DNA of 64,000 bases from Tropicibacter alexandrii (GCF_003667315.2 NZ_RCTZ02000004.1:1-64000); one strand, 5' to 3'. Counted from the stretch's first letter, positions 48,230-58,248 are shown. A program made the numbers and translations. The notes: generated from the sequence alone by a model not told the origin.

Positions 48230-48415
48230 GGTCTGTCCTCCCTCGTTTGCGCCAGTTTGCACGCCGCCCCCTGCCGCGCAAGCACGGGGAATCGCACGGT
48301 GAAAAACCCGTTGTCATGTCGGGCAGAGCCGTTAACGTACCGAGACGAGGGCGGGGGACTGCCATCATCGCTGAAACGTCACCGGGCGCAGACCCGACAA
48401 GACAAGGAGCCGATC

Positions 48416-48757
48416 ATGGGCAAACGTGACGAGTTGATCGCGAAATACGCGGACGATCTGAAGAACAAGTGCGGGATGGAGCCCGACATGGACCTGCTGA
48501 CCAAGGTCACCATCGGCTGTGGTCCGTCGATCTACAATGCCGATGCCTCGACCGTCGCCGCCTCGCAGGAGGGCGAGCTGGAAACGGTGAAGACCAACTT
48601 CCTGATGAAGAAACTCGGCCTGTCCGACGGCCCCGAGCTGATGGATGCGATCAATTCCGTGATCGACACCTATGGCCGCTCCGAGCGCAACAAGTATCGC
48701 GCCGTGGTCTATTACATGCTGACCAAGCATTTCCGCAAGGAATCCGTCTACGGCTGA
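48416..48757 (+). CDS. DUF2853 family protein
   Basis: A 113-residue acidic/basic mixed helical protein. MGKRDELIAKYADDLKNK at the start and VIDTYGRSERNKYRAVVYYM near the end match the DUF2853 family, whose function is unknown. AAGGAGCCGATC precedes the ATG at 48416; the longer open frame has no such site. It is monocistronic, with its own terminator. Confidence 0.85.
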   Translation: MGKRDELIAKYADDLKNKCGMEPDMDLLTKVTIGCGPSIYNADASTVAASQEGELETVKTNFLMKKLGLSDGPELMDAINSVIDTYGRSERNKYRAVVYYMLTKHFRKESVYG

Positions 48758-48777
48758 GCCCGGCACAGTGCGATGGC

Positions 48778-48802
48778 AAAGGGCCCGGTTGGGCCCTTTT
48801 TC
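48778..48802 (+). terminator. Terminator after the DUF2853 gene
   Basis: AAAGGGCCC-GGTT-GGGCCCTTTTT: a strong stem with A-run and T-run. It can also act on the reverse strand for the converging DUF1761 gene. Confidence 0.85.
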
Positions 48803-48805
48803 ATG

Positions 48806-49201
48806 TCAGAACAGGTTCAGGACGAGACCCATCACCCCGCAGGCGACAGTGGCATAGCCGCCATCGATCAGGGTCAGCGCCCACGGCTTGCCGCCATAGG
48901 TATTGTTCAACGCGATCCACGGCGTGATGAAGAAGGCCCCGATGCCAAGACCGGCGACCAACCCGCCGCCGATGCTGACCGTGCCGCTCGACTCGAAGAC
49001 GTGGCGCATCATGCCCGCCACGATCAGCTGAAAGACAAAGCCCAGCGCGAACAGCATCGGGTTCGGACCACCCTCAGGCTTGCCGTTCTCGTCGCAGGGG
49101 ATGCCCGCCGCCTTGATCCAAGGCTTTGACAAGACGTTGTACCACACCGCCCCGACGCCAAAGGCCGCGATGGTGGCGACGATGACATTCACAAGGTCCA
49201 T
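48806..49201 (-). CDS. DUF1761 family membrane protein
   Basis: A 131-residue protein with about four membrane helices (LVNVIVATIAAFGVGAVWY, MLFALGFVFQLIVAGMM, a Gly-rich third, and a C-terminal one ending in LVLNLF). This matches DUF1761, a small membrane family of unknown role. GGAGAGCGGGC precedes the ATG at 49201. It is the last gene before a bidirectional terminator. Confidence 0.82.
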   Translation of the reverse strand: MDLVNVIVATIAAFGVGAVWYNVLSKPWIKAAGIPCDENGKPEGGPNPMLFALGFVFQLIVAGMMRHVFESSGTVSIGGGLVAGLGIGAFFITPWIALNNTYGGKPWALTLIDGGYATVACGVMGLVLNLF

Positions 49202-49263
49202 GCCCGCTCTCCACATCCACGGCATCCAGCGTGGCGCAGCAGCGGGCGCTTGGCTACTGAAAT

Positions 49264-49683
49264 CTAGCCCTTCAGACCGCCCTTTTCGCAGACGATCCGC
49301 CATTCCTCGGCAGTCACGGGTTGCACTGAAAGCCGCGCCTGACGCACCAGCGCCATCTCGGCCAAGCGCTCATCGCCCTTGATCTCGTCCAGCGTGACGG
49401 GGTTCGGCAGCGGCTCGACCGCCTTGATGTCGACGCACTCCCACCGGGGGTCGTCGGCCTTGCTGTCGGTATGGGCCTCGGCGATCACCTCGACGATGCC
49501 CACCACGGCCTTTTCCTTTTGCGAGTGGTAGAAGAAGCCCCGGTCGCCCACGGCCATCTCGCGCATGAAGTTCCGCGCTTGATAGTTGCGCACGCCGTCC
49601 CATTCCTCGCCCGTGTCGCCCTTGGCGACCTGATCGGTCCAGGACCATGTGTCCGGCTCGGATTTGAACAGCCAGTAGGTCAT
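49264..49683 (-). CDS. EVE domain protein (THYN1-like)
   Basis: A 139-residue protein composed of one EVE domain. YWLFKSEPDTWSW at the start, GVRNYQARNFMREM and GFFYHSQKEKAVVGIVEV are characteristic. EVE domains are related to the YTH/PUA folds and bind modified bases in DNA or RNA. The start at 49683 overlaps the YciI stop (ATGA), so the two genes are coupled. The target is unknown. Confidence 0.9.
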   Translation of the reverse strand: MTYWLFKSEPDTWSWTDQVAKGDTGEEWDGVRNYQARNFMREMAVGDRGFFYHSQKEKAVVGIVEVIAEAHTDSKADDPRWECVDIKAVEPLPNPVTLDEIKGDERLAEMALVRQARLSVQPVTAEEWRIVCEKGGLKG

Positions 49684-49952
49684 CCGATGACCTTCTTCCA
49701 CGCGATCAGTTCGACGCTGTCGAAGAGCCCGGCCTTGGCATAGGGGTCATTGTCGGCCCAATCCTGCGCAGCAGCCATGTCGGTCACGTCCAGAATGACC
49801 AACGAGCCGCACATCTCGCCTGCATCGTCCAGCAGCGGCCCGGCCTGCGTGACAACGCCCGTGGCGTCGATATAGGCAAGGTGCGAGTCGCGGTTGTCCT
49901 TGCGGGTTTGCAGCGCGCCGGGTTTGTCCTTGGCGATCAGGGCGATAAGCAT
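49680..49952 (-). CDS. YciI family protein
   Basis: A 90-residue protein of the YciI-like fold (MLIALIAKDKPGALQTRKDNR, HLAYID, then DPYAKAGLFDSVELIAWKK). The conserved His in the HLAYID segment and Asp in DPYAKAGLF are the residues usually proposed as catalytic. It lies one base after gpsA and overlaps the EVE gene. The function is not established. Confidence 0.88.
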   Translation of the reverse strand: MLIALIAKDKPGALQTRKDNRDSHLAYIDATGVVTQAGPLLDDAGEMCGSLVILDVTDMAAAQDWADNDPYAKAGLFDSVELIAWKKVIG

Positions 49953-49953
49953 G

Positions 49954-50901
49954 TCATTCTTCCTTGAGTGGTCGTGAAAGCAGGGTGTCCATGGCCTGCG
50001 CCACGGTCAAGTCGCCGGTGGTCAGCCGCGCGACGATGGCGCAGACCGGCAGAGCGATGTCCTTTTGGCGGGCCAGTTCGGTGACGGCGCGCGCGGTGGC
50101 GGCGCCCTCGACCGTGACCTTTGGGTCGAATGCCTCGCCCTGCCCCAGCGCAAAGCCGAAGCGATAGTTGCGCGACAGGTCCGACGTGCAGGTCAGCGTC
50201 AGATCCCCCAAGCCCGACAGCCCCGCCAGCGTCTCGGGTTTTGCGCCCAGACGTGCTGCAAGGCGGGTCATCTCGGCAAAGCCACGGGTCATCAGCGCGG
50301 CGCGGGCGCTGTCGCCCAGACCGGCACCCATGCAGGCCCCGCAGGCGATGGCCATGACGTTTTTCAGCGCGCCGCCCAGTTCCGCGCCGGTCACATCGGT
50401 CGAACGATAGAGCCGCAGGGTGGGGTTCGACAGCAGCCCTTGCAGGATCTGGCCTCGGGGGTCCTGCGCGCAGGCCAGTGTCAGCGCCGTCGGCAGGCCG
50501 CGTGCGATATCAGCGGCAAAGCTCGGGCCGGTCAGGATGGCCGGGATCGCCTTTGGCCAATGGTCCGACAGGATCGCGGCGGGACCGCGCAGGGTGGTCA
50601 GGTCGATGCCCTTGCAACAGGCCACCAGCGCCTTGTCCGTCAAGGGATCGTCGATGCGGTGGGCAAAGCCCGAAAGGCTTTGCATCGGCATGGCGAACAG
50701 AAGCGCCTCGGCCTGTATCGCCTCGGTCAGATCGGCGGTGACGGTGACGTCGTCGGGCAAGGTCACGCCGGGCAGGCGCGGGCTTTCGCGTGTCTCCAGC
50801 AGCGGGGCGGCATCGCGCGCCCAAAGCGTCACGGGCCGGGACTTGCCGATCGCGACGGCCAACGCGGTGCCGAATGCGCCGCCGCCAAGAATGGAGATCA
50901 T
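49954..50901 (-). CDS. gpsA: Glycerol-3-phosphate dehydrogenase, NAD(P)+-dependent
   Basis: Makes sn-glycerol-3-phosphate from dihydroxyacetone phosphate for phospholipid synthesis. The 315-residue protein starts [19 protein letters not shown], and the catalytic region [19 protein letters not shown] contains the active Lys. The ATG at 50901 overlaps the tsaD stop (ATGA). It is the second gene of the tsaD-gpsA-yciI-EVE operon. Confidence 0.96.
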   Translation of the reverse strand: MISILGGGAFGTALAVAIGKSRPVTLWARDAAPLLETRESPRLPGVTLPDDVTVTADLTEAIQAEALLFAMPMQSLSGFAHRIDDPLTDKALVACCKGIDLTTLRGPAAILSDHWPKAIPAILTGPSFAADIARGLPTALTLACAQDPRGQILQGLLSNPTLRLYRSTDVTGAELGGALKNVMAIACGACMGAGLGDSARAALMTRGFAEMTRLAARLGAKPETLAGLSGLGDLTLTCTSDLSRNYRFGFALGQGEAFDPKVTVEGAATARAVTELARQKDIALPVCAIVARLTTGDLTVAQAMDTLLSRPLKEE

Positions 50902-51980
50902 GCCTTTGCCCCTTTCTTGCCCGAGCCCACCAAGGGTGCTGACCTCGTATCGAGGGGCCAGCGCGGGCGGGCTGACAAGTCCATGCCGGAACGCCGCCCC
51001 GCGGCAAACAGTTCCGACCCGGCATAGGCGATCATCGCAGCATTGTCGGTGCACAGGCGCAACGGCGGCGCGGTGAACTGCAACCCGGTTTCGTCGCACA
51101 CGGCTTGCAGGGCCGCGCGCAGGGCGCTGTTAGCGGCGACGCCTCCGGCCACGGCCAATGCCGGGGTGTCGGGGCTTTCGTCCAGATACAGGGCCACCGC
51201 GCGACGGGTCTTTTCCGCCAGCACGTCGCGGACGGCGGCCTGAAACCCGGCACACAGATCGGCGCGATCCTGCACGGTCAGACCGCCTTTTTCGGCGGTG
51301 ATCGCATCGCGTTGGCGCATCAACGCGGTCTTCAGCCCGGAAAAGGACAGATCGCAGCCGGGCCGGTCCAGCAGCGGGCGGGGGAAGCGAATGCGTTTCT
51401 CATCGCCGTTCAGCGCCTCGGCCTCGACGGACGGGCCACCCGGTTGCGGCAGGCCCAACAGCCGTGCGGTCTTGTCAAAGGCCTCGCCGGGCGCGTCGTC
51501 GATGGTGCCGCCGAGGCGGGTGAAATCCTCTGGCCCGCGCACGATCAGGAACTGGCAATGCCCGCCGGACACCAGCAGCATCAGGTAGGGAAAGGCCAGC
51601 CCATCGGTCAGGCGCGGCGTCAGCGCGTGGCCCGCAAGGTGATTGACCCCGATCATCGGCTTGCCCAGGCCCGCCGCCAGCCCCTTGGCCAGCATCACGC
51701 CCGACAGCACACCGCCGATCAGCCCCGGCCCGGCGGTGACGGCAATGGCGTCGACCTCGCGCAGGGTCACCCCCGCCTCGTCCAAGGCCTGTTCCACGCA
51801 CAGATCCAATCGTTCCGCATGGGCGCGCGCGGCGATTTCCGGCACGACACCTCCGAACGCTTCGTGCAGGCTGTTCTGCCCCATCACGACGCTCGCCAGC
51901 ACCTCGCGCCCGCGCAGCAGCGCCGCGGCGGTGTCGTCACAGCTGCTTTCCAGCCCGAGGATCAGCGGCGAAAGGGTCAT
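50898..51980 (-). CDS. tsaD: tRNA N6-adenosine threonylcarbamoyltransferase TsaD
   Basis: Transfers threonylcarbamoyl to A37 of tRNA. The 360-residue protein has [17 protein letters not shown] at the N-terminus, the metal motif [12 protein letters not shown], then [15 protein letters not shown] start at ATG 51980; another in-frame ATG lies four codons upstream. It is divergent from hemD (72 bases between starts). The partner TsaE is also encoded in this window. Confidence 0.95.
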   Translation of the reverse strand: MTLSPLILGLESSCDDTAAALLRGREVLASVVMGQNSLHEAFGGVVPEIAARAHAERLDLCVEQALDEAGVTLREVDAIAVTAGPGLIGGVLSGVMLAKGLAAGLGKPMIGVNHLAGHALTPRLTDGLAFPYLMLLVSGGHCQFLIVRGPEDFTRLGGTIDDAPGEAFDKTARLLGLPQPGGPSVEAEALNGDEKRIRFPRPLLDRPGCDLSFSGLKTALMRQRDAITAEKGGLTVQDRADLCAGFQAAVRDVLAEKTRRAVALYLDESPDTPALAVAGGVAANSALRAALQAVCDETGLQFTAPPLRLCTDNAAMIAYAGSELFAAGRRSGMDLSARPRWPLDTRSAPLVGSGKKGAKA

Positions 51981-52052
51981 CCATGGTCCCATTGCGTTGA
52001 TGGTCCACAGCAGGTAGCACCGGAGAGGCTGCCTCACAATCCCGGAGCTGTG

Positions 52053-52772
52053 ATGCCTGACACGCTGCCCATCCTGCTGCTGACACGGCCCGAGGACGCC
52101 TCGCGCCGGGTGGTGGACCAGCTGAGGGAGATGGGCTGCGCGTTCGAGCCGGTGATTTCGCCGCTGATCGGGATCGAGGTAACAGGGCCATTGCCCGAGA
52201 TGGAGGATGCGCAAGGGCTGATTTTCACCTCGGCCAATGCGGTCGCCGCCTATCGCGCGCTGGGTGGGCCTGCGGGCCTGCCGGCCTTCACCGTCGGGCA
52301 GGCCACGGCAGAGGCCGCGACCAATGCCGGGCTGCACGCCCGATCCGCCGATGGCAATGCCGAGACCCTGATCGCGTGGCTCAGGGACCTGCGCCCCGAT
52401 GCGCCCCTGATCCACATGCGCGGCACCCATACGCGCGGCGACGTGGCCGGTCGGCTGAGTGCAGCCGGGGTCGAAACGCGCGCAGCGGTGATCTATGATC
52501 AACCCGCGCTGCCCTTGACCATCGAGGCGCAGCGGGTTTTGACTGGGACGACGCCGGTTGTGGTGCCGCTCTATTCGCCTCGAAGCGCAAAATTGTTGCG
52601 CAATATGAGTATAAAAGCGCCACTTCTTGTCGCGGCTTTGAGCGAAGCGGTGGCCAACGCCGCCCCGTCGCATCATATAAAGGGGCTAAGGATTGCCGCG
52701 CGCCCCGACTCGGGCGCATTCCTGCCGCTGGTGGCAGAGCTGCTGGCGGTGGCGCGGGACAAGGATGTTTGA
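52053..52772 (+). CDS. hemD: Uroporphyrinogen-III synthase
   Basis: A 239-residue enzyme that closes hydroxymethylbilane to uroporphyrinogen III for haem, sirohaem and cobalamin. It is poorly conserved, as usual for HemD, but [13 protein letters not shown] at the start, [16 protein letters not shown], and the later [11 protein letters not shown] are typical. CCGGAGCTGTG precedes the ATG at 52053, which decides the start against a much longer antisense-like frame. Mic60 and HemY follow; hemC is not in the window. Confidence 0.9.
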   Translation: MPDTLPILLLTRPEDASRRVVDQLREMGCAFEPVISPLIGIEVTGPLPEMEDAQGLIFTSANAVAAYRALGGPAGLPAFTVGQATAEAATNAGLHARSADGNAETLIAWLRDLRPDAPLIHMRGTHTRGDVAGRLSAAGVETRAAVIYDQPALPLTIEAQRVLTGTTPVVVPLYSPRSAKLLRNMSIKAPLLVAALSEAVANAAPSHHIKGLRIAARPDSGAFLPLVAELLAVARDKDV

Positions 52773-52815
52773 TGCCTGCCCAAGGGCGCGGGATCGATTG
52801 AGAAGGTGACGAGAC

Positions 52816-54213
52816 GTGGCGAAGCCCAGCAAGAAAAGCTCGGAGAAACCGACCGACAAGGTCGAGCCGGCCGACAGCAAGGAACCAGTCTCCAGCGTCG
52901 AGGCCACGCCTGACGCCGAGGATGACATCGCGCAGGACACGGTGGACGCGGCCATCGCCGAGGCGGAGATGGTCGAAGGCGCGTCCAGCGCCGATGCGAC
53001 CCCCGAGGCGGACGATACCGCAGAGCCGGTGTCCGAGCCGGGTGACACGATCGTTGCGGACGGCGCCGACACGCTGGCCGACGGCGATGACGCGGTCGCC
53101 TCGCGCGAGGCGGACGATACGCTTTCGGATGGCAGCGACCCCGTCGCCGACCCGGATCCGACCCACGACCCCGAGCCGACGCCGACCCCCGAGCCGACGC
53201 CGACTCCCGGCCCGACCGTGGTGCAGGAAAAGGTGATCGAGCGGAAGGCGGGCTTTGTCCCGACCCTGATCGGCGGCGTGATCGCTGCGGGTCTTGGCTT
53301 TGCCGCGGCGCAATTCGGCACGTTCGGCGAGGACGACACCCTCTTCCGCACCGACACCGAGACCGCCTTGGCAGCGCAGCGCGAACAGGTTCAATCGCTC
53401 ATCAGCCGCGTCGAGTCCGTCGAGGACAGCGTGCAGACCATCGACCTTGCCCCCCTGCAAGGCGCCGTGGACGGTGTGCAAGGGCAATTTGCCGATCTCG
53501 ATCAGGTGCTGGCCGCGTTGGGCGGGCGCATCGACGCGCTCGACACCCGGATGACCGAGCTTGAGAAACAGCCGATGAGCCAAGCCCTGTCGCCCGAGGC
53601 GGTCGCCGCCTATGAACGCGAGATGCAGGCGCTGCGCGATGCCGTGGCCGCGCAAAAGGCCGAGGTCGAAAGCCTCGCCGCCGAGGCGATTGCCGCGCAA
53701 AACGACGCCAACACGCAGGCCCAACTGGCCGAAAGCCGCTCGGCGCTGGCCGACCTGACTGCCCGCCTGCAAGCGGGCGATCCATATGCCGAACCGCTAT
53801 CGATCTTGACGGCCAATGGCGTGGATGTGCCGCAGGCGGTCGCCGATGCCGCCGCCGAGGGTGTGCCGACGCTGGCCGCGCTGGTCAGCGATTTCCCCGA
53901 TGCCGCACGTGCCGCGCTGAAGACCGCCCGCACCGTCGAAGCCCCCGAACAGGGCGGGGGCTTTGGCAGCTTCCTGCAAAGCCAGCTGGGCGCGCGCTCT
54001 GTCGTCCCGCGCGAGGGCGACGATGCCGACGCGGTGCTGTCGCGGGCCGAGGCGGCGGTCAAAGGTGGCGATCTGGCCACCGCACTCGAAGAGATTGCCA
54101 AGCTGCCCGCCGAGGCACAGGCCGAGCTGTCCGACTGGACGGCCCGCGCCAGCTTGCGGCGCGATGCATTGGCGGGGGCGGCGACGCTCGCCCAGGATTT
54201 GAACCAGCAATAA
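52816..54213 (+). CDS. Alphaproteobacterial Mic60 (mitofilin) homologue
   Basis: A 465-residue inner-membrane protein. Residues 1-130 are Lys-rich, then very acidic and Pro-rich (DPEPTPTPEPTPTPGP), probably disordered. A membrane helix follows at about 147-166 (FVPTLIGGVIAAGLGF), then a coiled coil at about 175-320 and a C-terminal mitofilin-like region (about 340-460). Mitochondrial Mic60 forms cristae junctions; bacterial relatives deform intracytoplasmic membranes. The position between hemD and hemY is the published arrangement in this class. It is 43 bases after hemD and 13 before hemY. Confidence 0.87.
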   Translation: MAKPSKKSSEKPTDKVEPADSKEPVSSVEATPDAEDDIAQDTVDAAIAEAEMVEGASSADATPEADDTAEPVSEPGDTIVADGADTLADGDDAVASREADDTLSDGSDPVADPDPTHDPEPTPTPEPTPTPGPTVVQEKVIERKAGFVPTLIGGVIAAGLGFAAAQFGTFGEDDTLFRTDTETALAAQREQVQSLISRVESVEDSVQTIDLAPLQGAVDGVQGQFADLDQVLAALGGRIDALDTRMTELEKQPMSQALSPEAVAAYEREMQALRDAVAAQKAEVESLAAEAIAAQNDANTQAQLAESRSALADLTARLQAGDPYAEPLSILTANGVDVPQAVADAAAEGVPTLAALVSDFPDAARAALKTARTVEAPEQGGGFGSFLQSQLGARSVVPREGDDADAVLSRAEAAVKGGDLATALEEIAKLPAEAQAELSDWTARASLRRDALAGAATLAQDLNQQ

Positions 54214-54226
54214 GGGTCACGACTTC

Positions 54227-55744
54227 ATGCTTTGGTCACTTATAAAGATCGTGGTTTTCGTCGCGCTGGTCGCGGCCCTGACCCTTGGCGCGGGCTACCT
54301 GATGGAAAGCTCGGGCGGGTTGCAGGTTACCGTGGCGGGAATGGAATATTCGCTTGGACCGTTGGAATCGGTCATTGCCGCCTTGGTGCTGATCCTCGTG
54401 GTCTGGCTGTTCCTCAAGCTGTTCTCGCTGACCATCGCCGTCCTGAAATGGATCAACGGGGATGAGACCGCGCTGAGCCGATATTTCGACCGCAACCGCG
54501 AGCAAAAGGGCTACAAGGCGCTGTCCGAGGGCATGATGGCGCTTGCCTCTGGCGAGGGGCGTCTGGCGATTGCCAAGGCCCAGCGCGCCGAGAAATTCCT
54601 GCACAAGCCGGAACTGACCGACCTGCTCACCGCGCAAGCCGCCGAGATGTCGGGCGACCGCAAGAAGGCCGAAGAGGTCTACAAACGCCTGCTGAAGCGC
54701 GACGACACCCGGTTCGTGGGGGTTCGTGGCCTGATGCACCAGAAGCTGGAGAGCGGGGATACCGACACCGCGCTGCAACTGGCCGAGCGCGCCTTTGCCA
54801 TCAAGCCCAAGCATGTCGAGGTGCAGGACACGCTGCTGCGGCTGCAGGCCGAGAAACACGAATGGGACGGCGCGCGCAAGACGCTGCAGACCAAGCTCAA
54901 GACCGGCACCCTGCCGCGCGACGTCTATCGCCGCCGCGACGCGGTGCTGGCCCTGTCGCAGGCCGCTGAGATCGGCGATGCAGAGACCTCCGGCAAGGCC
55001 GCCGAGACTGCGATCGAGGCCAACCGCAACGCACCCGATCTGGTGCCCGCCGCCGCCATGGCCGCCCGTGGCTTCATCGCGAAGGACCGCAAGAAGAACG
55101 CGGTGCGCGTGCTCAAAAAGGCTTGGGAAGTGTCGCCCCATCCCGATCTGGCCGCTGCCTTTGCCGAGATCGAGCCGAACGAAACGCCCGCCGAGCGCGT
55201 CAAGCGCTTTGGCCAGCTGACCAAGATCAATCCCGACCACCGCGAGACCAAGCTGCTGAAGGCAGAGCTGAACCTCGCGGCGGAGGACTTCCCCGAGGCG
55301 CGGCGCGCGCTTGGCGATCTGGTCGAAAGCGACCCGGATGCGCGGGTTCTGGCGATCATGGCGGCCATCGAAAAGGGCGAAGGCGCGTCCGACACGGTCA
55401 TTCGCGGCTGGCTGGCCCGGGCGCTGACCGCATCGCGCGGGCCGCAATGGGTCTGTGACAAGTGCAACACGATCCACGGCGAATGGGCGCCGCTCTGCAC
55501 CAATTGCGGAGCGTTCGACACGCTGTCGTGGAAATCCCCGCCGCAATCCGAGGTCGTCCTGCCTGCGGGCGCCGACATGCTGCCGCTGATCATCGGCGCG
55601 ATCGAGGATCACTCCAAGGATGCCGACGCGGTGCCCGAGGCCGACATCATCGTGCCAGAAAAACCGGAACCTGCCGCCGCTGACAAGGCCGAGGATGCCG
55701 AGATCATCGAGGATGCAGAAACCGTTGAGGAAGCGAAAAAATAG
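54227..55744 (+). CDS. HemY-like membrane TPR protein with C-terminal zinc ribbon
   Basis: A 505-residue protein with two N-terminal membrane helices (about 5-25 and 45-66), then tetratricopeptide-like helices through about 400. This is the HemY family linked to haem synthesis, not the HemY protoporphyrinogen oxidase of Bacillus. The C-terminal part adds a four-Cys ribbon (CDKCNTIHGEW then CTNCG; Cys at about 409, 412, 424 and 427) and an acidic tail. AAGGGTCACG precedes the ATG. The third gene of hemD-mic60-hemY. Confidence 0.88.
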   Translation: MLWSLIKIVVFVALVAALTLGAGYLMESSGGLQVTVAGMEYSLGPLESVIAALVLILVVWLFLKLFSLTIAVLKWINGDETALSRYFDRNREQKGYKALSEGMMALASGEGRLAIAKAQRAEKFLHKPELTDLLTAQAAEMSGDRKKAEEVYKRLLKRDDTRFVGVRGLMHQKLESGDTDTALQLAERAFAIKPKHVEVQDTLLRLQAEKHEWDGARKTLQTKLKTGTLPRDVYRRRDAVLALSQAAEIGDAETSGKAAETAIEANRNAPDLVPAAAMAARGFIAKDRKKNAVRVLKKAWEVSPHPDLAAAFAEIEPNETPAERVKRFGQLTKINPDHRETKLLKAELNLAAEDFPEARRALGDLVESDPDARVLAIMAAIEKGEGASDTVIRGWLARALTASRGPQWVCDKCNTIHGEWAPLCTNCGAFDTLSWKSPPQSEVVLPAGADMLPLIIGAIEDHSKDADAVPEADIIVPEKPEPAAADKAEDAEIIEDAETVEEAKK

Positions 55745-55788
55745 CCTTCCCCTCGGACGGCCCCGGTGCTAAGAGGCCGCCCACCAGT

Positions 55789-55864
55789 GCCGCTGTAGCT
55801 CAGCTGGTAGAGCACGTCATTCGTAATGATGGGGTCGGGGGTTCGAGTCCCTTCAGCGGCACCA
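55789..55864 (+). tRNA. tRNA-Thr (anticodon CGT)
   Basis: A 76-base cloverleaf. The acceptor arms GCCGCTG and CAGCGGC pair fully. The D arm is GCTCAGCTGGTAGAGC, the T arm GGGGGTTCGAGTCCC, and the encoded 3' end is ACCA. The anticodon loop TTCGTAA gives CGT in the centre, reading ACG (Thr). It lies about 45 bases after hemY and may be read from its own promoter. Confidence 0.95.
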
Positions 55865-55926
55865 CTTTTCCGACAAGGCCCCCGCAGGGTCCTGCGGAAA
55901 CCCAGCCAGACAATTTGGTACGACGC

Positions 55927-58170
55927 CTAGCCGTCAAGTCGCGCGACCTCGACCAGTGCCGTATGGGCGCTGCACCCTTGGCCCAGCCGCGAGGTGCCGA
56001 CATCCTTGGTCAGCACGTTCGGGTTGCCATCCGGGTCGATGTTTTGATCCGGATCACCGAACCACGCGCCGGTGGGTAGAGCAACGACGCCCTGCGTGAT
56101 CCCGTCCGAGACAACGGCACGCGCCCGGCAGGCCCCGCGCGCGTTGAAGACGCGCAACAGGTCGCCCGAGGCGATTTGCCGTGCCAAGGCATCGTCGGGG
56201 TGGATCAGCAGGGCAGCCGGTCGCGCGCCCGGCAGATCGGCCAGCGCGCATTCCAACTGGCTGTGCAGCTTGTCCCCCGGTTGCGGCGAAACCAGATGCA
56301 GCGGTGCCTCGGGCGTGGCGGTGCCCAGCCATTCCGACGGCGGCAGCCAGACCGGGTGGCCGGGACAGTCGTCATAGCCAAAGCCGTCGATCCGCTCTGA
56401 GAAGATCTCGATCCGCCCAGAAGGCGTGCCGAGCGGGAACGCCTCTGGGTCATCGCGGAACGGGGCAAAGAAGCTGCGGTTCGGCCCCTCGGCCCGGATC
56501 GGCAGGCGCATCCAGTTGCGCGCGCGCAACCCGTCCAGATCGGGCACCTCGATCCCCTGCCCGGCCGCCAAATCGCGAAACTCGGCATACAGCGCGCCGA
56601 TCCATGCGTCGGCGTCGCGCCCCTCGCTGAAGGTCTCGCCCGCGCCCAGACGCTCGGCCAGCCCGCAGAAGATCGCGTAATCGTCCCGGGCCTCGCCCAC
56701 CGGTGGGATCAGGCGGGGCATGTGAAACAGGTAATCGTCCAGCGGCGAGCGCCCGATATCCTCGCGCTCATACGGCGTCGTCGCGGGAAAGACGATGTCG
56801 GCGCGCTTGGCCGTCGCCGTCCACCACGGTTCGTTGACGATGATCGTCTCTGGCTTTTGCCACGCCTCGTGCAGCGCGTTCAGGTCTTGATGGTGGTGAT
56901 AGGGGTTGCCCCCCGCCCAATAGATCAGACGGATATCCGGGTAGGGCCCGCGTTTCCCGTTGAAGTCATAGTCCTGCCCCGGATGGCGCAGCATATCGGC
57001 GATGCGTGCGACCGGGATGACCGTCTTGACCGGATTGGACAGCTGCGAAAAGGTCATGCCGCGCAGGCCGATCAGCGATTTTCCGACGCCGCCAATCGCG
57101 CCATAGCCATAGCCCACCCCACCGCCGGGCAAGCCGATCTGGCCCAGCATTGTCGCCAGAACGGCGGACATCCAATAGGGCTGTTCGCCGTGTTCGCCCC
57201 GCTGCAACGACCACGCCACGGTGATCAGCGTCCGGGTCTTGGCCATGCGCCGCGCCAGCGTGCGAATGTCATCTGCCGCAACGCCACAGATCGGCGCAGC
57301 CCAGTCCGGGTCCTTGGGTAGGCCGTCGCTCTTCCCCATCAGGTAGGGGCGAAACCGCGCGAAGCCGGTGGTGTAGCGGTCGAGAAAGGCGTGATCGGTC
57401 AGGCCCTCGCTTTCCAGCACGAAGGCCAGCGCCAGCATCAGCGCCGTGTCCGAGGCGGGCCGGACCGGCATCCAGTCGCAGCCCTCTGGCGCATCGCCGC
57501 GCTGCGGGGCGATGTTGACGCAATAGGTGCCCTTGGCGGCAAAGCGGTCGAACCACGTCTCGGTCTCATGCTCGGTGATGCCGCCCATGCTGACCTGCGC
57601 GTTCTTGGGGTTGATCCCCCCGAACATCACCAGCGTTTCGGTGTGGTCGTGGATCACCGGCCAACCATCCTGATGCTCGTACAGCAGTTGCAGGAAATTG
57701 ACGCCGAACACATGCGGCATGATCGATTGCGCGCAGCCGGTGGAATAGCTGCCGAAAGAGGCGACATAGCCGCCGATGCTGTTGAGGAAGCGATGCACTT
57801 GGCTTTGCGCATGGTGAAAGCGCCCGGCGCTGCTCCAGCCATAGGACCCGCCAAAGATCGCCGCGTTGCCATGGGTGTCGCGGATGCGGGCGATCTCTTG
57901 TGCGGCGATGTCCAGCGCCTCGTCCCAAGGCAGTTCGACGAACGGGTCGGTGCCGCGCCCGGTGCGCGTGCGGTTGTCGAGCCAGCCGCGTCGGATCGAC
58001 GGGCGCGCGACCCGGCTGCGATGATGCACCGCCGCCGGAACGGCAAGCGGAATGTCCGAGGGGTTCGGGTCCTCCGAAAAGGGGCGCGTGGCGACCAGCC
58101 GGTCGCCTTCGACATCGACCTCGAAAGCGCCCCAATGGCTGGAAGTCACCTTGGTCTGCCGGTTGGTCAT
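55927..58170 (-). CDS. Cytoplasmic molybdopterin S/N-oxide reductase (BisC-like)
   Basis: A 747-residue member of the DMSO reductase family with bis-MGD cofactor. The likely molybdenum ligand is Ser114 in GGSYGWSSAGRFHHAQ, as in DMSO, TMAO and biotin-sulfoxide reductases. It has no Tat signal peptide and no iron-sulfur Cys motif at the N-terminus (TSSHWGAFEVDVEGD), which fits cytoplasmic BisC-type enzymes that reduce biotin sulfoxide, methionine sulfoxide or similar compounds. No electron partner or chaperone gene is adjacent. It is convergent with tRNA-Thr. The exact substrate cannot be given. Confidence 0.88.
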   Translation of the reverse strand: MTNRQTKVTSSHWGAFEVDVEGDRLVATRPFSEDPNPSDIPLAVPAAVHHRSRVARPSIRRGWLDNRTRTGRGTDPFVELPWDEALDIAAQEIARIRDTHGNAAIFGGSYGWSSAGRFHHAQSQVHRFLNSIGGYVASFGSYSTGCAQSIMPHVFGVNFLQLLYEHQDGWPVIHDHTETLVMFGGINPKNAQVSMGGITEHETETWFDRFAAKGTYCVNIAPQRGDAPEGCDWMPVRPASDTALMLALAFVLESEGLTDHAFLDRYTTGFARFRPYLMGKSDGLPKDPDWAAPICGVAADDIRTLARRMAKTRTLITVAWSLQRGEHGEQPYWMSAVLATMLGQIGLPGGGVGYGYGAIGGVGKSLIGLRGMTFSQLSNPVKTVIPVARIADMLRHPGQDYDFNGKRGPYPDIRLIYWAGGNPYHHHQDLNALHEAWQKPETIIVNEPWWTATAKRADIVFPATTPYEREDIGRSPLDDYLFHMPRLIPPVGEARDDYAIFCGLAERLGAGETFSEGRDADAWIGALYAEFRDLAAGQGIEVPDLDGLRARNWMRLPIRAEGPNRSFFAPFRDDPEAFPLGTPSGRIEIFSERIDGFGYDDCPGHPVWLPPSEWLGTATPEAPLHLVSPQPGDKLHSQLECALADLPGARPAALLIHPDDALARQIASGDLLRVFNARGACRARAVVSDGITQGVVALPTGAWFGDPDQNIDPDGNPNVLTKDVGTSRLGQGCSAHTALVEVARLDG

Positions 58171-58248
58171 ATCTGCCTCTTCGGGGGGTTGCGTGTCACG
58201 ACGCCGCCCAGCTTAGCCGAAACGGGGCAGGCAGGGAAAGCCGGGCCG

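Noticed and set aside
54227-55744. Protoporphyrinogen oxidase HemY
   Set aside because: Name clash only: the protein has membrane helices and TPR-like repeats and no FAD-binding motif.
55880-55898. Hairpin CCGCAGG-GT-CCTGCGG after the tRNA as a terminator
   Set aside because: The stem is real but neither strand has a T-run after it, so termination is not supported.
55789-55926. Integrated element at the tRNA-Thr gene
   Set aside because: No integrase and no duplicated tRNA 3' end are visible on either side.
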